Assembly (NCBI GenBank): GCA_021805445.1
Contig: JAJZFH010000036.1
Span: 1-56,596 of the forward strand
Source: Pseudomonadota bacterium
GTDB lineage: Bacteria > Pseudomonadota > Gammaproteobacteria > Burkholderiales > Ferrovaceae
Direction: 5' to 3'
Length of the DNA: 56,596 bases
Part shown: positions 40,930 to 50,186 of the stretch, one piece after another
Position numbering within the stretch: position 1 is the stretch's first letter
Layout of the letters: each line of letters begins with the position of its first letter
Program-made: the position numbers and the translations under genes
Notes under the pieces: model-generated
What the model was told of the DNA's origin: nothing
The model's input: only the letters and a program-made list of their open reading frames with translations
The model's database searches: none

Positions 40930-41914
40930 CGAACAGCCCGACCCCAAAAAGTCCTACTTACCCGGACGCTTGACCCTCTTGATCATCCTTCTGGGGCTGG
41001 CAGGGCTGGTCTTCTATCAACGCAACCAGTTGCTGGATCTGCGTCAGGATTTAAGCAAAAGATTGTCCCAAACGGATCATTTGTCTCAACAAGTGCAAAG
41101 TCTTGCTCAACAAGCCAACGAGACCAGTCGTGAAACCAGCACCCGTCTGGCCGTACTCGAGTCACGATTTTCCGACACCCAAAACCAACAGGTGGAACTG
41201 GCAGCGCTCTATCAGGACCTCATGCGTCACCGCGACGACTGGATTCTGGCCGAGGTAGAACAACTGGTCATCATCGCCAACCAGCAACTGGAATTGACGG
41301 GTAATGTCCAGTCGGCCCTGGCCGCGCTGGAAGCCGCCGACCTACGCCTCCAGCGTCTGGATAAACCTGCCCTGACCCATCTCAGGGAAAACCTGAAACA
41401 GGACATGGATCATCTGCGTGCGCTCCCTTATGTGGATACCAACGGGATCACCTTGCGTCTGGATTCACTGATCCAGCAGGTCGATGGTTTGGCACTGGCC
41501 TCGGATACCCGGCCCAAATCCCCGCCGCCTCCGAAGGATGCGCGGACCAGTTGGGTGGAACGGTTGACCCAGGACATGCTGCTGGAATTAAACAATGCCA
41601 TCCGGATTCGCCGCATGGATACGCCTGAACTTCCCTTGCTCACGCCAGAACAAACCTATTTTCTGCGTGAAAATCTGAAATTACGTCTCTTCGCTGCACG
41701 CATCGATGTGCTGGCCCGCAACGAGGTACGCTTTCGTAGCGAACTCTCCGAGGCTCAGCATTGGCTTCAACGCTACTTCGATACATCGAACCCTGCGGTC
41801 AAAAATTTTCAGTCCAATATCCAACTTCTGACCACGGCGCCGGTCAGTGTCCCCCTACCCGATATCAGCGCCACACTGGCTGCGGTACATGCCGCCAGAG
41901 GAGGAAATCCATGA
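40922..41914 (+). CDS. hemX: HemX-like membrane protein
   Basis: A 330-residue protein with a short cytoplasmic N-terminus, one membrane segment (about 17-33, LTLLIILLGLAGLVFYQ) and a long Gln-rich coiled coil (about 36-90), then a periplasmic domain (LEVEQLVIIANQQLELTGNVQSALAALEAAD). It belongs to the HemX/DUF513 family once annotated as uroporphyrin-III methyltransferase, but it has no methyltransferase motif. ATG 40922 follows AAAAGGGG and overlaps hemD by 8 bp. Function in the heme cluster is not settled. Confidence 0.88.
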   Translation: MVNEQPDPKKSYLPGRLTLLIILLGLAGLVFYQRNQLLDLRQDLSKRLSQTDHLSQQVQSLAQQANETSRETSTRLAVLESRFSDTQNQQVELAALYQDLMRHRDDWILAEVEQLVIIANQQLELTGNVQSALAALEAADLRLQRLDKPALTHLRENLKQDMDHLRALPYVDTNGITLRLDSLIQQVDGLALASDTRPKSPPPPKDARTSWVERLTQDMLLELNNAIRIRRMDTPELPLLTPEQTYFLRENLKLRLFAARIDVLARNEVRFRSELSEAQHWLQRYFDTSNPAVKNFQSNIQLLTTAPVSVPLPDISATLAAVHAARGGNP

Positions 41915-42438
41915 GGTTACTGATCGGCTTTCTCCTTCTTTTCACGCTCGCCACGCTTCTTGCCCTGTCCTTCAACATCACGGCAGGGTATGTGTTGATC
42001 GTTCAGTCCCCATGGCGCATCGAGATTTCCCTGTCGGTATTTGTCCTGGGTCTGGTACTGATCCTTCTGGTACTCAATCTGGGAGGCCACATGTTCTTCA
42101 AAATCTGGCAACTTCCCAAACAGATCCGCAACTACCATCTCCGCCGCTCGAGAACGCGCGCGCGCGGCGCCCTGTATCAAGGGTTGACCGCCTATTTCTC
42201 TGGTCACCCGGAGAAAGCCGAAAAAATGGCCACCGTCGCCCTCAAGGGCAAGGAGGCACGACCTCTGTGCCTGATGCTGGCCGCTCTATCGGCCCATGAA
42301 GCACACCACTTCGAAGCCAGGGATCGTTACCTGGGTCTGGCGCAGGAAGAAGGCCCGGAAATCCTGTCCATGCTTGCCTCGATCCGTTCCAGAATGGGGC
42401 TCCCCCCGGCGAATGTCAAAGACTCTTCAAGTCCCTGA
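41911..42438 (+). CDS. hemY: HemY N-terminal domain protein, shortened
   Basis: A 175-residue inner-membrane protein with two membrane segments (about 4-25 and 41-63) and the HemY_N features (VLIVQSPWRIEISL, RARGALYQGLTAYFSGHPEKAEK). Typical HemY is about 390-400 residues with a TPR region. Here only the first TPR-like helices remain before the stop at 42438, and the convergent reductase gene begins its overlap there. It is therefore a truncated or naturally short HemY. ATGA overlap with hemX shows coupling. Confidence 0.85.
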   Translation: MRLLIGFLLLFTLATLLALSFNITAGYVLIVQSPWRIEISLSVFVLGLVLILLVLNLGGHMFFKIWQLPKQIRNYHLRRSRTRARGALYQGLTAYFSGHPEKAEKMATVALKGKEARPLCLMLAALSAHEAHHFEARDRYLGLAQEEGPEILSMLASIRSRMGLPPANVKDSSSP

Positions 42439-43443
42439 GGGCACAAAGGGATCGGAATAAAACTCGTTTTCCGGCAAGGCGCGGCTTTCGGTAAAGGCTT
42501 TGAATCCTGCCTCCACCATGCGCGATGCGCCGCAGGCATAGACCTGATGGTGGGACAGATCCGAAAAATCATCCAGAATGGCCTGATGGACAAACCCGGT
42601 CCGCCCGGTCCACTGATCTTCCGGCAAAGGCGCAGACAATACCGGAACGAAAGTGAAGTGGGGAAGTTCCTCCTCCCAGATGCGCACGATGTCCCGTTGA
42701 TACAAGTCCACGGCGCTTTGCACCCCCCAGTACAGCACCATGGAACGAGTCATGCCTTTATGGCGCGCGTACTCGATCATCCCTTTGATGGGCGCGAAAC
42801 CCGTGGCACCCGCCATGAAAATGATCGGCTTTTCCGAATCCTCACGCAAGACGAAGGCCCCCAGGGGTCCTTCGAAACGCAAGATGCCTCGTTCCTTCAA
42901 TTCGTTGAATACGAACCCGGAAAAACTTCCCCCGGGATAATGGCGGATATGCAACTCCAGCAAGGCAGCGTCATGAGGCGAATTGGCCAGGGAAAAACTG
43001 CGCCGCTTTCCATCCTTGAGTAAAAAGTCGATATATTGACCCGCCATGAATTCGAATTTTTCATTGGCGGGCAACTTGAGTTTGAGCACCACCACATCAT
43101 GGTTGGGACGTTCAATGGCTTCCACCCGGCAAGGCAACTTCTTGATTTGCATATCCGCAAAACCACTCACTTCACGCGCCTCGATGACCACATCCCCGGT
43201 GGGACGCGCACAACAGAAGAGCGCTTTTCCATGTGCCTTGTCCTCCTCGCTCAAAGCGCTGGCCTGATAGTCGCCATAGTCCACTTGTCCCTCCAGAACC
43301 TTTCCCTTGCAACTGCCACAGGCACCACTGCGGCACCCGTAGGGTAAACCAACGCCTTCGCGCAGGGCAGCCTGCAACAGGGTTTCTTCATCGTTCACCT
43401 GAAACTGGCGACCGCTGGGTTGGACTGTGACTTGGAATGACAT
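42427..43443 (-). CDS. 2Fe-2S ferredoxin-FAD/NAD(P)H reductase fusion (CDP-6-deoxy-glucoseen reductase-like)
   Basis: A 338-residue electron-transfer flavoprotein. The N-terminal plant-type [2Fe-2S] domain has Cys ligands in YGCRSGACGSCKG (about 35-47) plus LFCCARP (about 76). An FAD-binding barrel follows (GQYIDFLLKDGKRRSFSLANSP), then an NAD(P) domain (IIFMAGATGFAPIKGMIE, and YACGASRMVEAG). This architecture is annotated AscD/CDP-6-deoxy-delta-3,4-glucoseen reductase in betaproteobacteria, but the partner dehydratase is not here. A general oxygenase reductase is equally possible. Overlaps hemY by 12 bp. Confidence 0.85.
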   Translation of the reverse strand: MSFQVTVQPSGRQFQVNDEETLLQAALREGVGLPYGCRSGACGSCKGKVLEGQVDYGDYQASALSEEDKAHGKALFCCARPTGDVVIEAREVSGFADMQIKKLPCRVEAIERPNHDVVVLKLKLPANEKFEFMAGQYIDFLLKDGKRRSFSLANSPHDAALLELHIRHYPGGSFSGFVFNELKERGILRFEGPLGAFVLREDSEKPIIFMAGATGFAPIKGMIEYARHKGMTRSMVLYWGVQSAVDLYQRDIVRIWEEELPHFTFVPVLSAPLPEDQWTGRTGFVHQAILDDFSDLSHHQVYACGASRMVEAGFKAFTESRALPENEFYSDPFVPSGT

Positions 43444-43478
43444 GACCGTTCTCGCGTAAATGACGTTACAATGACTTG

Positions 43479-44330
43479 ATGAATTCTTGCCTGATCATCG
43501 GCGCGGGTAACGTAGCGCGTCGCGTCCTTCCCCTATTGAAGGGGCTGGGCCCTGTGTTTACCCTATGCCGAAGAACGGAGGCGTTTCCCCAGTGGCGTAC
43601 GCTGGGTGCCGTGCCGCTTCTAGGCGACCTGGATCACCCTCATACCCTGCAACGTCTCACAGGACTGGCACGCACCATACTCCACTTCGCCCCACCCGGA
43701 TCCACAGGACAGGACGACGCGCGCACCCGGCACCTGCTTGCCGCGCTCGGACGGGCTACCAGTCTACCACAGCGGCTTATCTACATCAGCACCACAGGCG
43801 TCTATGGTTCTTCAGCGGGGGCCTGGCTGGATGAAACCAGCCCGGTCCGTCCCCATACCGCCCGTGCCCGGCGTCGAGTCGATGCCGAAACCCAACTGCG
43901 CGCTTTCGGTCGCCGCACGGGTTGCCGCGTGGTCGTCCTGCGCGCACCCGGTATCTATGGCGAACATCGTTTGCCTCTCAAACGACTTCAGAATGGCGTT
44001 CCCTTACCCCTGGAAAACCCTTGGATCAATCACATCCATGAACTGGACCTGGCACGTTCCGTGGTTGCTGCCTGTACCTTGGGAAAGTCGCAACGCGTGT
44101 ATAATGTGGTGGATGATCAACCACTCCCGGTGGGAGACTTTTATCGATGTCTGGCTCAACACCATAACCTACCGCTCCCCACTTTTCTCCCGCTCAGTGA
44201 ATTGGAAAAAATCCTCGACCCCTTCAACCTCAGTTTTTTGAAGGAATCTCGACGTATTCACAACCGGCGTATCAAGCAAGAGTTACACCTGAACTGGCGT
44301 TATCCCAGCGTGCGCTCATTTTTGAAATGA
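43479..44330 (+). CDS. NAD(P)-dependent epimerase/SDR family protein (YeeZ-like)
   Basis: A 283-residue extended-SDR-like protein. The Rossmann glycine motif GAGNVARRV is at about 8-16, YISTTGVYGSSAG (about 105) gives the Ser/Thr-Tyr active-site region and HIHELDLARSVVAAC (about 188) is typical of sugar-nucleotide epimerases. An adjacent TTG precedes ATG 43479. The nearest recognisable group is YeeZ-type epimerases of unknown substrate. Divergent from the reductase gene. Confidence 0.78.
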   Translation: MNSCLIIGAGNVARRVLPLLKGLGPVFTLCRRTEAFPQWRTLGAVPLLGDLDHPHTLQRLTGLARTILHFAPPGSTGQDDARTRHLLAALGRATSLPQRLIYISTTGVYGSSAGAWLDETSPVRPHTARARRRVDAETQLRAFGRRTGCRVVVLRAPGIYGEHRLPLKRLQNGVPLPLENPWINHIHELDLARSVVAACTLGKSQRVYNVVDDQPLPVGDFYRCLAQHHNLPLPTFLPLSELEKILDPFNLSFLKESRRIHNRRIKQELHLNWRYPSVRSFLK

Positions 44331-44388
44331 GTAGCGATTTTCGTTAAATTTCTGGACATTTTCTGTGATTTCGAGGCAAAATCGCGAC

Positions 44389-44823
44389 ATGAAAAAAATT
44401 CTCGTCGTGCACGGCCCAAACCTTAATGCGCTGGGAACCCGCGAACCCGCGGTTTACGGCAGTTTGACCTTGGCTGATCTGGATGCCCGTCTGCGCGCCC
44501 TGGGAACCGCGCGGGGAATATCCGTGGACTGTTTTCAAAGCAACTGGGAAGGGGCGCTGATCGACCGTATCCATGATGCCCGCGTCGACGGTACTCAAGC
44601 CATTCTCATCAACCCTGGGGGGTTGACCCACACCAGCGTGTCTTTGCGCGACGCTCTGACTGCTGTGGACCTCCCTTTTATCGAAGTACACCTGTCGAAC
44701 ATTCATGCCCGTGAACCCTTTCGCCACCACTCCTACCTGTCGGCTATCGCGGTGGGAGTCATCTGCGGATTGGGGATACGGGGATATGAACTGGCCCTCG
44801 ACTATTTCATGAACAAGGCGTAA
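44389..44823 (+). CDS. aroQ: Type II 3-dehydroquinate dehydratase
   Basis: Shikimate-pathway step 3, a dodecameric enzyme of about 144 residues. The family start [23 protein letters not shown] includes the catalytic Tyr (about 24) and Arg in the flexible loop. [17 protein letters not shown] and [20 protein letters not shown] with the catalytic His are intact. It sits 5 bp upstream of accB, the common aroQ-accB-accC arrangement. Confidence 0.96.
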   Translation: MKKILVVHGPNLNALGTREPAVYGSLTLADLDARLRALGTARGISVDCFQSNWEGALIDRIHDARVDGTQAILINPGGLTHTSVSLRDALTAVDLPFIEVHLSNIHAREPFRHHSYLSAIAVGVICGLGIRGYELALDYFMNKA

Positions 44824-44827
44824 CCCC

Positions 44828-45286
44828 ATGGACCTGAGAAAATTAAAGAAACTGATTGATTTGGTGGAAGAGTCTGGCATCAGCGAACTGGAGATCACCG
44901 AAGGAGAGGAAAAAGTCCGAATCGCCAAGTTTAGCAATTCGGTTCCCCAATATGCCTTTCCCCCTTCGTATGCCCCACCCCCAGTCCCTCATACCCCGAT
45001 CGAAACCGTGCTCGCTCCCGCGATATCGGCCGCTCCCGAGAGCGAAGGCCATGTGGTGAAATCGCCCATGGTCGGAACCTTCTACCGCTCTCCTTCCCCA
45101 GGGGCTCCAGTATTTGCCGAAATCGGTCAAAGCATCAACGAAGGACAAACCCTGTGCATCATCGAAGCCATGAAATTGCTGAATGAAATCGAGTCGGATG
45201 TAACGGGCTTCATCAAGCATATTCTTGTAGAAAACGGACAACCCATCGAATACGGACAGCCTCTCTTCGTCATCGCCACGGCCTGA
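44828..45286 (+). CDS. accB: Biotin carboxyl carrier protein of acetyl-CoA carboxylase
   Basis: Carries CO2 between biotin carboxylase and carboxyltransferase in fatty-acid synthesis. 152 residues: an N-terminal helical part ([32 protein letters not shown]), a Pro/Ala-rich linker (about 40-73) and the biotinyl domain with Lys116 in EAMKLLNEI and the thumb region [13 protein letters not shown]. It is followed 13 bp later by accC. Confidence 0.97.
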   Translation: MDLRKLKKLIDLVEESGISELEITEGEEKVRIAKFSNSVPQYAFPPSYAPPPVPHTPIETVLAPAISAAPESEGHVVKSPMVGTFYRSPSPGAPVFAEIGQSINEGQTLCIIEAMKLLNEIESDVTGFIKHILVENGQPIEYGQPLFVIATA

Positions 45287-45299
45287 AAGGAAGACCCCC

Positions 45300-46652
45300 A
45301 TGTTTGAAAAGATTCTGATCGCCAATCGCGGTGAGATTGCCCTGCGCGTGTTGAGGGCCTGCCGCGAATTGGGTATCAAAACCGTTGCCGTCCATTCGGA
45401 AGCCGATGCCGATGCCAAAGCAGTGGTGTTGGCCGATGAATCGGTTTGCATTGGTCCCGCATCCTCCCAGCTCAGTTATCTCAACATCCCGGCCATCATC
45501 GCTGCAGCCGAAGTCACCGGTGCCGAAGCCATTCACCCCGGATACGGATTTCTGTCGGAAAATGCGGACTTTGCTGAACGGGTGGAAAACAGCGGCTTTG
45601 TTTTTATCGGCCCCAGAGCGGAAACCATTCGCCTGATGGGGGACAAAATCAGCGCCAAGGCTGCCATGAAAGCCGCAGGGGTCCCTGTCGTCCCGGGTTC
45701 GGAAGGACAATTGCCCACCGACCCCAAGGAACTCAAGGCGCTGGCCGCATCGATCGGGTATCCGGTCCTGATCAAGGCTTCGGCAGGTGGAGGAGGGCGC
45801 GGCATGCGCGTGGTGGAGCGTGAGGAAGACCTGCTCGGCTTCCTCGATCTGACGCGTAACGAAGCACGCACCGCCTTTGGCAACGACACGGTCTACATGG
45901 AAAAATACCTGTCCCAACCTCGGCATGTGGAAATTCAGGTCTTGTCCGACAAGTTCGGCAATGCTTTTCATCTGGGAGAACGGGACTGCTCCATGCAACG
46001 CCGTCACCAGAAGATCATCGAAGAAGCCCCTGCGCCCGGTATTCCCGCCGCTCTGCGCCAGAAAATCGGGGAAAGTTGTGCGGCAGCCTGCCGACGTATC
46101 CACTATCTGGGAGCGGGTACTTTTGAATTTCTTTATGAGAATGGCGAGTTTTATTTCATTGAAATGAATACCCGTGTTCAGGTGGAACACCCGGTCACCG
46201 AACTGATCACAGGCATTGATATCGTGCAGGAACAGATTCGCATTGCCGCCGGTGAAAAGTTGGCCTGGAAGCAAAAAGACCTCCATTTGCGCGGTCATGC
46301 CATCGAATGCCGAATCAATGCCGAAGATCCCTTCACATTCATCCCTTCCCCAGGACGCATTACACAATACCATGCGCCCGGCGGCCCAGGGGTGCGCGTG
46401 GACTCCCATATCTACCAGAATTACTTCGTCCCGCCTCACTACGATTCCCTGATTGGCAAGGTACTGACCCACGGCGCCACCCGCGACCAAGCCTTGGCAC
46501 GCATGCGTATCGCTTTATCCGAAATGGTGGTGGAGGGCATCAAGACCAATATCCCCTTACATCAAAAATTGCTTCAGGATGAAGCCTTCCTGATGGGGGG
46601 AACCAGTATTCATTACCTGGAAGAAAAGTTGTCTCGGGAAAAACAAGGGTAA
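45300..46652 (+). CDS. accC: Biotin carboxylase subunit of acetyl-CoA carboxylase
   Basis: The ATP-grasp carboxylase that loads CO2 on AccB-biotin. The 450-residue chain has [21 protein letters not shown] at the start, the glycine-rich ATP loop [12 protein letters not shown] (about 160), [18 protein letters not shown] and [14 protein letters not shown] (about 288). Length is standard. Cotranscribed with accB and followed 5 bp later by prmA. Confidence 0.98.
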   Translation: MFEKILIANRGEIALRVLRACRELGIKTVAVHSEADADAKAVVLADESVCIGPASSQLSYLNIPAIIAAAEVTGAEAIHPGYGFLSENADFAERVENSGFVFIGPRAETIRLMGDKISAKAAMKAAGVPVVPGSEGQLPTDPKELKALAASIGYPVLIKASAGGGGRGMRVVEREEDLLGFLDLTRNEARTAFGNDTVYMEKYLSQPRHVEIQVLSDKFGNAFHLGERDCSMQRRHQKIIEEAPAPGIPAALRQKIGESCAAACRRIHYLGAGTFEFLYENGEFYFIEMNTRVQVEHPVTELITGIDIVQEQIRIAAGEKLAWKQKDLHLRGHAIECRINAEDPFTFIPSPGRITQYHAPGGPGVRVDSHIYQNYFVPPHYDSLIGKVLTHGATRDQALARMRIALSEMVVEGIKTNIPLHQKLLQDEAFLMGGTSIHYLEEKLSREKQG

Positions 46653-46657
46653 GGATC

Positions 46658-47551
46658 ATGAGTTGGACTTGTCTGACCCTCTATACCGACCGGGATCATG
46701 CCGAACTCTGGTCCGATGCGCTCAGTGCGCAGGGGGCGCTGGCCGTGACCTTGTCCTCCCAGGCCACCGGCGCTGAGGAAGTTCCCGTATTCGGGGAACC
46801 CGGCTGTCCGGAAATGACTCTTTGGCCCCACTGCCAGATCGAGATACTTCTGCCCACGGAGTGGGATGCTTCCTCCTGGCTGGAACAGGTCAGCACCTCC
46901 CTCGCCCAACCCATTCCCCTCCACCGCAGCGAGGTCGTGGCAGATCAGGACTGGGTACGCCTCACCCAAAATCAGTTCGACCCCATCCCAGCCGCGCCCG
47001 GGCTATGGATCGTACCTACCTGGCATGAGCCCCCCGACCCCAGCGCCCTCAACCTGCGCCTCGACCCCGGACAAGCTTTCGGGACGGGCAGTCATCCCAC
47101 CACCCGCCTGTGTCTGGAATGGCTGACCGCCCACCCCCCGCGCACGCAACGGGTGTTGGACTATGGCTGCGGTTCAGGAATTCTGACCATTGCCGCAGCG
47201 TTGCTGGGCGCGTCCCATCCCGTTGGCGTGGATATCGACCCCATCGCCGTACAAACGGCCCGTGACAACGCGACCTTGAATGGAGTGAGCGCCTCTTTTT
47301 ACGAACCGGACTCCTTTCCGGATTTCCCCCCCTTCGATGGGCTGATCGCCAATATCCTGACCAATCCATTGGTGGTTCTGGCCCCGTTGCTCCTGAACCA
47401 ACTCAGGGCAGGTGGTTGGTTGACCCTGTCCGGCATTCTGTCTTCTCAAGTGGAACGGGTGCAGAATGCCTATGCACCAGATTGTCTCCTTTCGATCGTA
47501 GGGGAGCGGGAAGGGTGGGTCTGTCTCGGCGGTGTGAAGCAGGTATACTGA
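46658..47551 (+). CDS. prmA: Ribosomal protein L11 methyltransferase
   Basis: Trimethylates ribosomal protein L11. A 297-residue two-domain protein: an N-terminal L11-recognition domain (about 1-100) and a class I methyltransferase domain with LDPGQAFGTGSHPTTRLCLEW (about 135), the AdoMet motif VLDYGCGSGILTIAA (about 167) and ANILTNPL as the NxL motif. The accC-prmA linkage is common in proteobacteria. Confidence 0.96.
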   Translation: MSWTCLTLYTDRDHAELWSDALSAQGALAVTLSSQATGAEEVPVFGEPGCPEMTLWPHCQIEILLPTEWDASSWLEQVSTSLAQPIPLHRSEVVADQDWVRLTQNQFDPIPAAPGLWIVPTWHEPPDPSALNLRLDPGQAFGTGSHPTTRLCLEWLTAHPPRTQRVLDYGCGSGILTIAAALLGASHPVGVDIDPIAVQTARDNATLNGVSASFYEPDSFPDFPPFDGLIANILTNPLVVLAPLLLNQLRAGGWLTLSGILSSQVERVQNAYAPDCLLSIVGEREGWVCLGGVKQVY

Positions 47552-47579
47552 CGTCTCTCTGAATTCCCCAGGAGTGACC

Positions 47580-47954
47580 ATGCTGCCCCCCAATGACCGT
47601 CGCTATAGCGCTACCCATCAATGGGCCCAACCCACCTCTGAAGGAACTCTGGCCATCGGAATCACGGATTTTGCTCAAGACCAGTTGGGTGACCTGATGT
47701 TCGTGGAACTTGCAAGCGTGGGGCGTATCCTGAAGACCGGGGAATCCTGCGCGACTCTCGAATCCGTCAAAACCGCTTCCGACGTAGCATCCCCTGTCAG
47801 CGGTACCGTGCATGCGATCAATGAGGCCCTGAAGGACCACCCTGAAGTTCTCAATGCCGAACCCTATGACCATTGGCTGGTAAAAATCACGCCCCACCGT
47901 GCGGAGGATTACACTCAACTGCTGACGGCGGAGGATTATCAAAACAGCGTGTAA
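47580..47954 (+). CDS. gcvH: Glycine cleavage system H protein
   Basis: A 124-residue lipoyl carrier protein. The lipoylation Lys64 lies in [11 protein letters not shown], preceded by [21 protein letters not shown]. The C-terminal helix ([10 protein letters not shown]) is in place. GGAG 5 bp upstream supports ATG 47580 over an in-frame GTG at 47574. gcvT and gcvP are not adjacent. It may serve a distant glycine cleavage complex, or act as a lipoyl donor as known for GcvH in other bacteria. Confidence 0.93.
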   Translation: MLPPNDRRYSATHQWAQPTSEGTLAIGITDFAQDQLGDLMFVELASVGRILKTGESCATLESVKTASDVASPVSGTVHAINEALKDHPEVLNAEPYDHWLVKITPHRAEDYTQLLTAEDYQNSV

Positions 47955-48004
47955 CTCGATTTACGCTATCATTCCCCATTACCCCCACCCACAAGGAGAA
48001 TCCC

Positions 48005-48505
48005 ATGACCACCGTCACTCTAGGCGGGCTCCCCGTCACCGTTGCCGGCCAGTTACCTCTGGCGGGACAGACTGCCCCCGATTTTTCATTGGCCGCACAG
48101 GATCTGAGCGATCGCTCTTTGAATGACTATTCAGGCAAACGCAAGATTCTCAATATCGTCCCCAGTCTCGACACCCCCACCTGCGCCACCTCGACGCGCA
48201 AGTTCAATGAGAAGGCGGCCACTTTGGACAATACGGTCATCCTGGTCATCTCTGCAGATTTGCCCTTTGCCATGGCGCGGTTTTGTGCTGCCGAAGGCAT
48301 CAAGAATGTCGAGATCCTGTCCACTTTCCGCAACCATCATTTTCATCAGACTTATGGCGTGGACATCACCGACGGCCCGCTGCGCGGTCTGACCGCTCGG
48401 GCAGTGGTGGTTCTGGATGAAAAAAATCGGGTTCTGCATGCCGAACTGGTCGCTGACATCAAGGACGAACCCGACTACAGCGCCGCCCTGGCTTCCCTGA
48501 ACTGA
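48005..48505 (+). CDS. tpx: Thiol peroxidase (Tpx, atypical 2-Cys peroxiredoxin)
   Basis: Reduces hydroperoxides with thioredoxin. 166 residues with peroxidatic Cys60 in [16 protein letters not shown] and resolving Cys94 in RFCAAEG. The Tpx start [13 protein letters not shown] and the helix around [11 protein letters not shown] are typical. It has an AAGGAG ribosome site. The upstream ORF extension through gcvH is rejected. Confidence 0.96.
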   Translation: MTTVTLGGLPVTVAGQLPLAGQTAPDFSLAAQDLSDRSLNDYSGKRKILNIVPSLDTPTCATSTRKFNEKAATLDNTVILVISADLPFAMARFCAAEGIKNVEILSTFRNHHFHQTYGVDITDGPLRGLTARAVVVLDEKNRVLHAELVADIKDEPDYSAALASLN

Positions 48506-48513
48506 GAGAGTCC

Positions 48514-49452
48514 ATGAGCATTCTTCTCTGCGGTTCGTTGGCCTATGACACCATCATGGTATTCCCTGATCATTTCAAGAACCATATCCTGCCAGATCGC
48601 ATCCATCAGTTGAGCGTTGCCTTTCTGGTGCCGGAAATGCGCCGGGAATTTGGGGGAACCGCAGGGAATATCGCTTACAACCTGCATCTCCTGGGAGAAA
48701 TCCCTTCCATCCTGGCCACCGTGGGCGAAGACTTCCTTCCCTATCAAACCCGTCTCGAACGTCTTGGATTCGATCTGCGGGGGGTTCGACTCATTCCCGG
48801 TAGTTACACGGCACAGGCCTTCATCACCACAGACCTGGACGACAACCAGATCACCGCTTTTCACCCGGGGGCCATGAGCGCTTCTCACACCCACACCATC
48901 GACACGGTCCCCGGCATCACGATGGGCGTTATTTCGCCCGATGGACGAGAAGGCATGCTCCAGCATGCCCGACAATTCCATGAAGCCCGAATCCCTTTTC
49001 TGTTCGATCCCGGCCAGGGGCTCCCGCTCTTCAGCGGACCGGAACTGCTCGAGTTTCTGGAACAGGCCACCTGGCTGGCGGTCAATGACTATGAGGCACA
49101 GTTGATGGCCAACAAGACCGGGCTTTCCTTCGAACAGTTGGCCACCCGCGTGGATGCCGCCATCATGACCCAAGGGGCTCAAGGATCGCGCATCTTTGCC
49201 GGAAATGAAATCATCCCCATCCCCGCTGTCCCGACAGATCAGGTACTGGACCCCACAGGGTGCGGAGACGCCTACCGGGCAGGGCTGATGTATGGATTGA
49301 GTCATCACTGGGACTGGGATCGCACGGGACGTCTGGCTTCCTTGCTGGGTTCCTTGAAGATTGCCTACCGGGGTGGTCAGAACCACACTGTCACACGCGC
49401 CCAACTCGATGAAAAACTTCAGGAGAAATTCGGCTTTTCTCTTGATTCATGA
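48514..49452 (+). CDS. PfkB-family carbohydrate/nucleoside kinase
   Basis: A 312-residue ribokinase-fold kinase. The substrate motif EFGGTAGNIAYNLHLLG (about 45) and the second PfkB signature DPTGCGDAYRAGLMYGL with the catalytic Asp (about 251) are intact. The closest annotated group is adenosine-kinase-like PfkB proteins; the substrate cannot be fixed from sequence. It begins 8 bp after tpx and overlaps the acyltransferase gene by 4 bp. Confidence 0.87.
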   Translation: MSILLCGSLAYDTIMVFPDHFKNHILPDRIHQLSVAFLVPEMRREFGGTAGNIAYNLHLLGEIPSILATVGEDFLPYQTRLERLGFDLRGVRLIPGSYTAQAFITTDLDDNQITAFHPGAMSASHTHTIDTVPGITMGVISPDGREGMLQHARQFHEARIPFLFDPGQGLPLFSGPELLEFLEQATWLAVNDYEAQLMANKTGLSFEQLATRVDAAIMTQGAQGSRIFAGNEIIPIPAVPTDQVLDPTGCGDAYRAGLMYGLSHHWDWDRTGRLASLLGSLKIAYRGGQNHTVTRAQLDEKLQEKFGFSLDS

Positions 49453-50186
49453 GCATGCCCCTGCGCATTCTGCGATTGCTCGGACATATCCTGCGCGGCG
49501 TACTGACCACGGCTCTGGTTCTGCCTTGGTGTTCCCGAACCCGACGTCATCATCTCATCCGCCAGTGGTCCCGTACGCTGCTCCAGCATTTGCGCCTGAC
49601 CGTTCAAATACGGGGAGCCTGGCCTGATGGCCCGGGTCCCTATCTGCTGACCTCGAATCATATCTCCTGGACGGACATCTTCGTCATTCACTCCGTCCAT
49701 CCCGTACGTTTCATTTCCAAATCCGAAGTACGACATTGGCCTATTTTTGGGTGGTTGGCTGCCCGGACGGGGACACTGTTCCTGAGTCGGTCTTCCCGTC
49801 GACAAACTCTGGAGATAGGAAAAACGATGACTCAGGTCTTGCAAGCGGGCGATGATCTCGGATTTTTTCCCGAATCCACCACCAGTGACGGCACGACCAT
49901 CCTTCCCTTCAAAACTTCTCTTCTGCAGTCTCCCCTGGATTGTCAGGCCACGCTATTACCCGTCGCCCTGCGCTATTCCGTGCCCCAGGGACACAGTGAA
50001 TCCGCATACCCATTCATTGGAGACATGACCTTCATGGAATCTCTGGTGCGGGTTTTGAAGAGTCCGCCCAGCCAGGTCACGCTGTTTCTGGGCGCCCCCC
50101 ACAAGGCCATCGAACTGGGTGCCGACCGACGTCAACTGGCGCTGCAGTTGCATGCACTCACCCAACGATTGCATGAGTCAATGTAA
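49449..50186 (+). CDS. 1-acyl-sn-glycerol-3-phosphate acyltransferase (PlsC family)
   Basis: A membrane-associated acyltransferase making phosphatidic acid, or a related lyso-lipid acyltransferase. The 245-residue chain has an N-terminal hydrophobic segment (about 8-28), the catalytic NHISWTD motif (His71, HX4D) and the acceptor motif FFPESTTSDG (about 139), where the common FPEGT glycine is Ser. Its last 9 bp overlap apaH on the other strand. Confidence 0.88.
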   Translation: MSMPLRILRLLGHILRGVLTTALVLPWCSRTRRHHLIRQWSRTLLQHLRLTVQIRGAWPDGPGPYLLTSNHISWTDIFVIHSVHPVRFISKSEVRHWPIFGWLAARTGTLFLSRSSRRQTLEIGKTMTQVLQAGDDLGFFPESTTSDGTTILPFKTSLLQSPLDCQATLLPVALRYSVPQGHSESAYPFIGDMTFMESLVRVLKSPPSQVTLFLGAPHKAIELGADRRQLALQLHALTQRLHESM

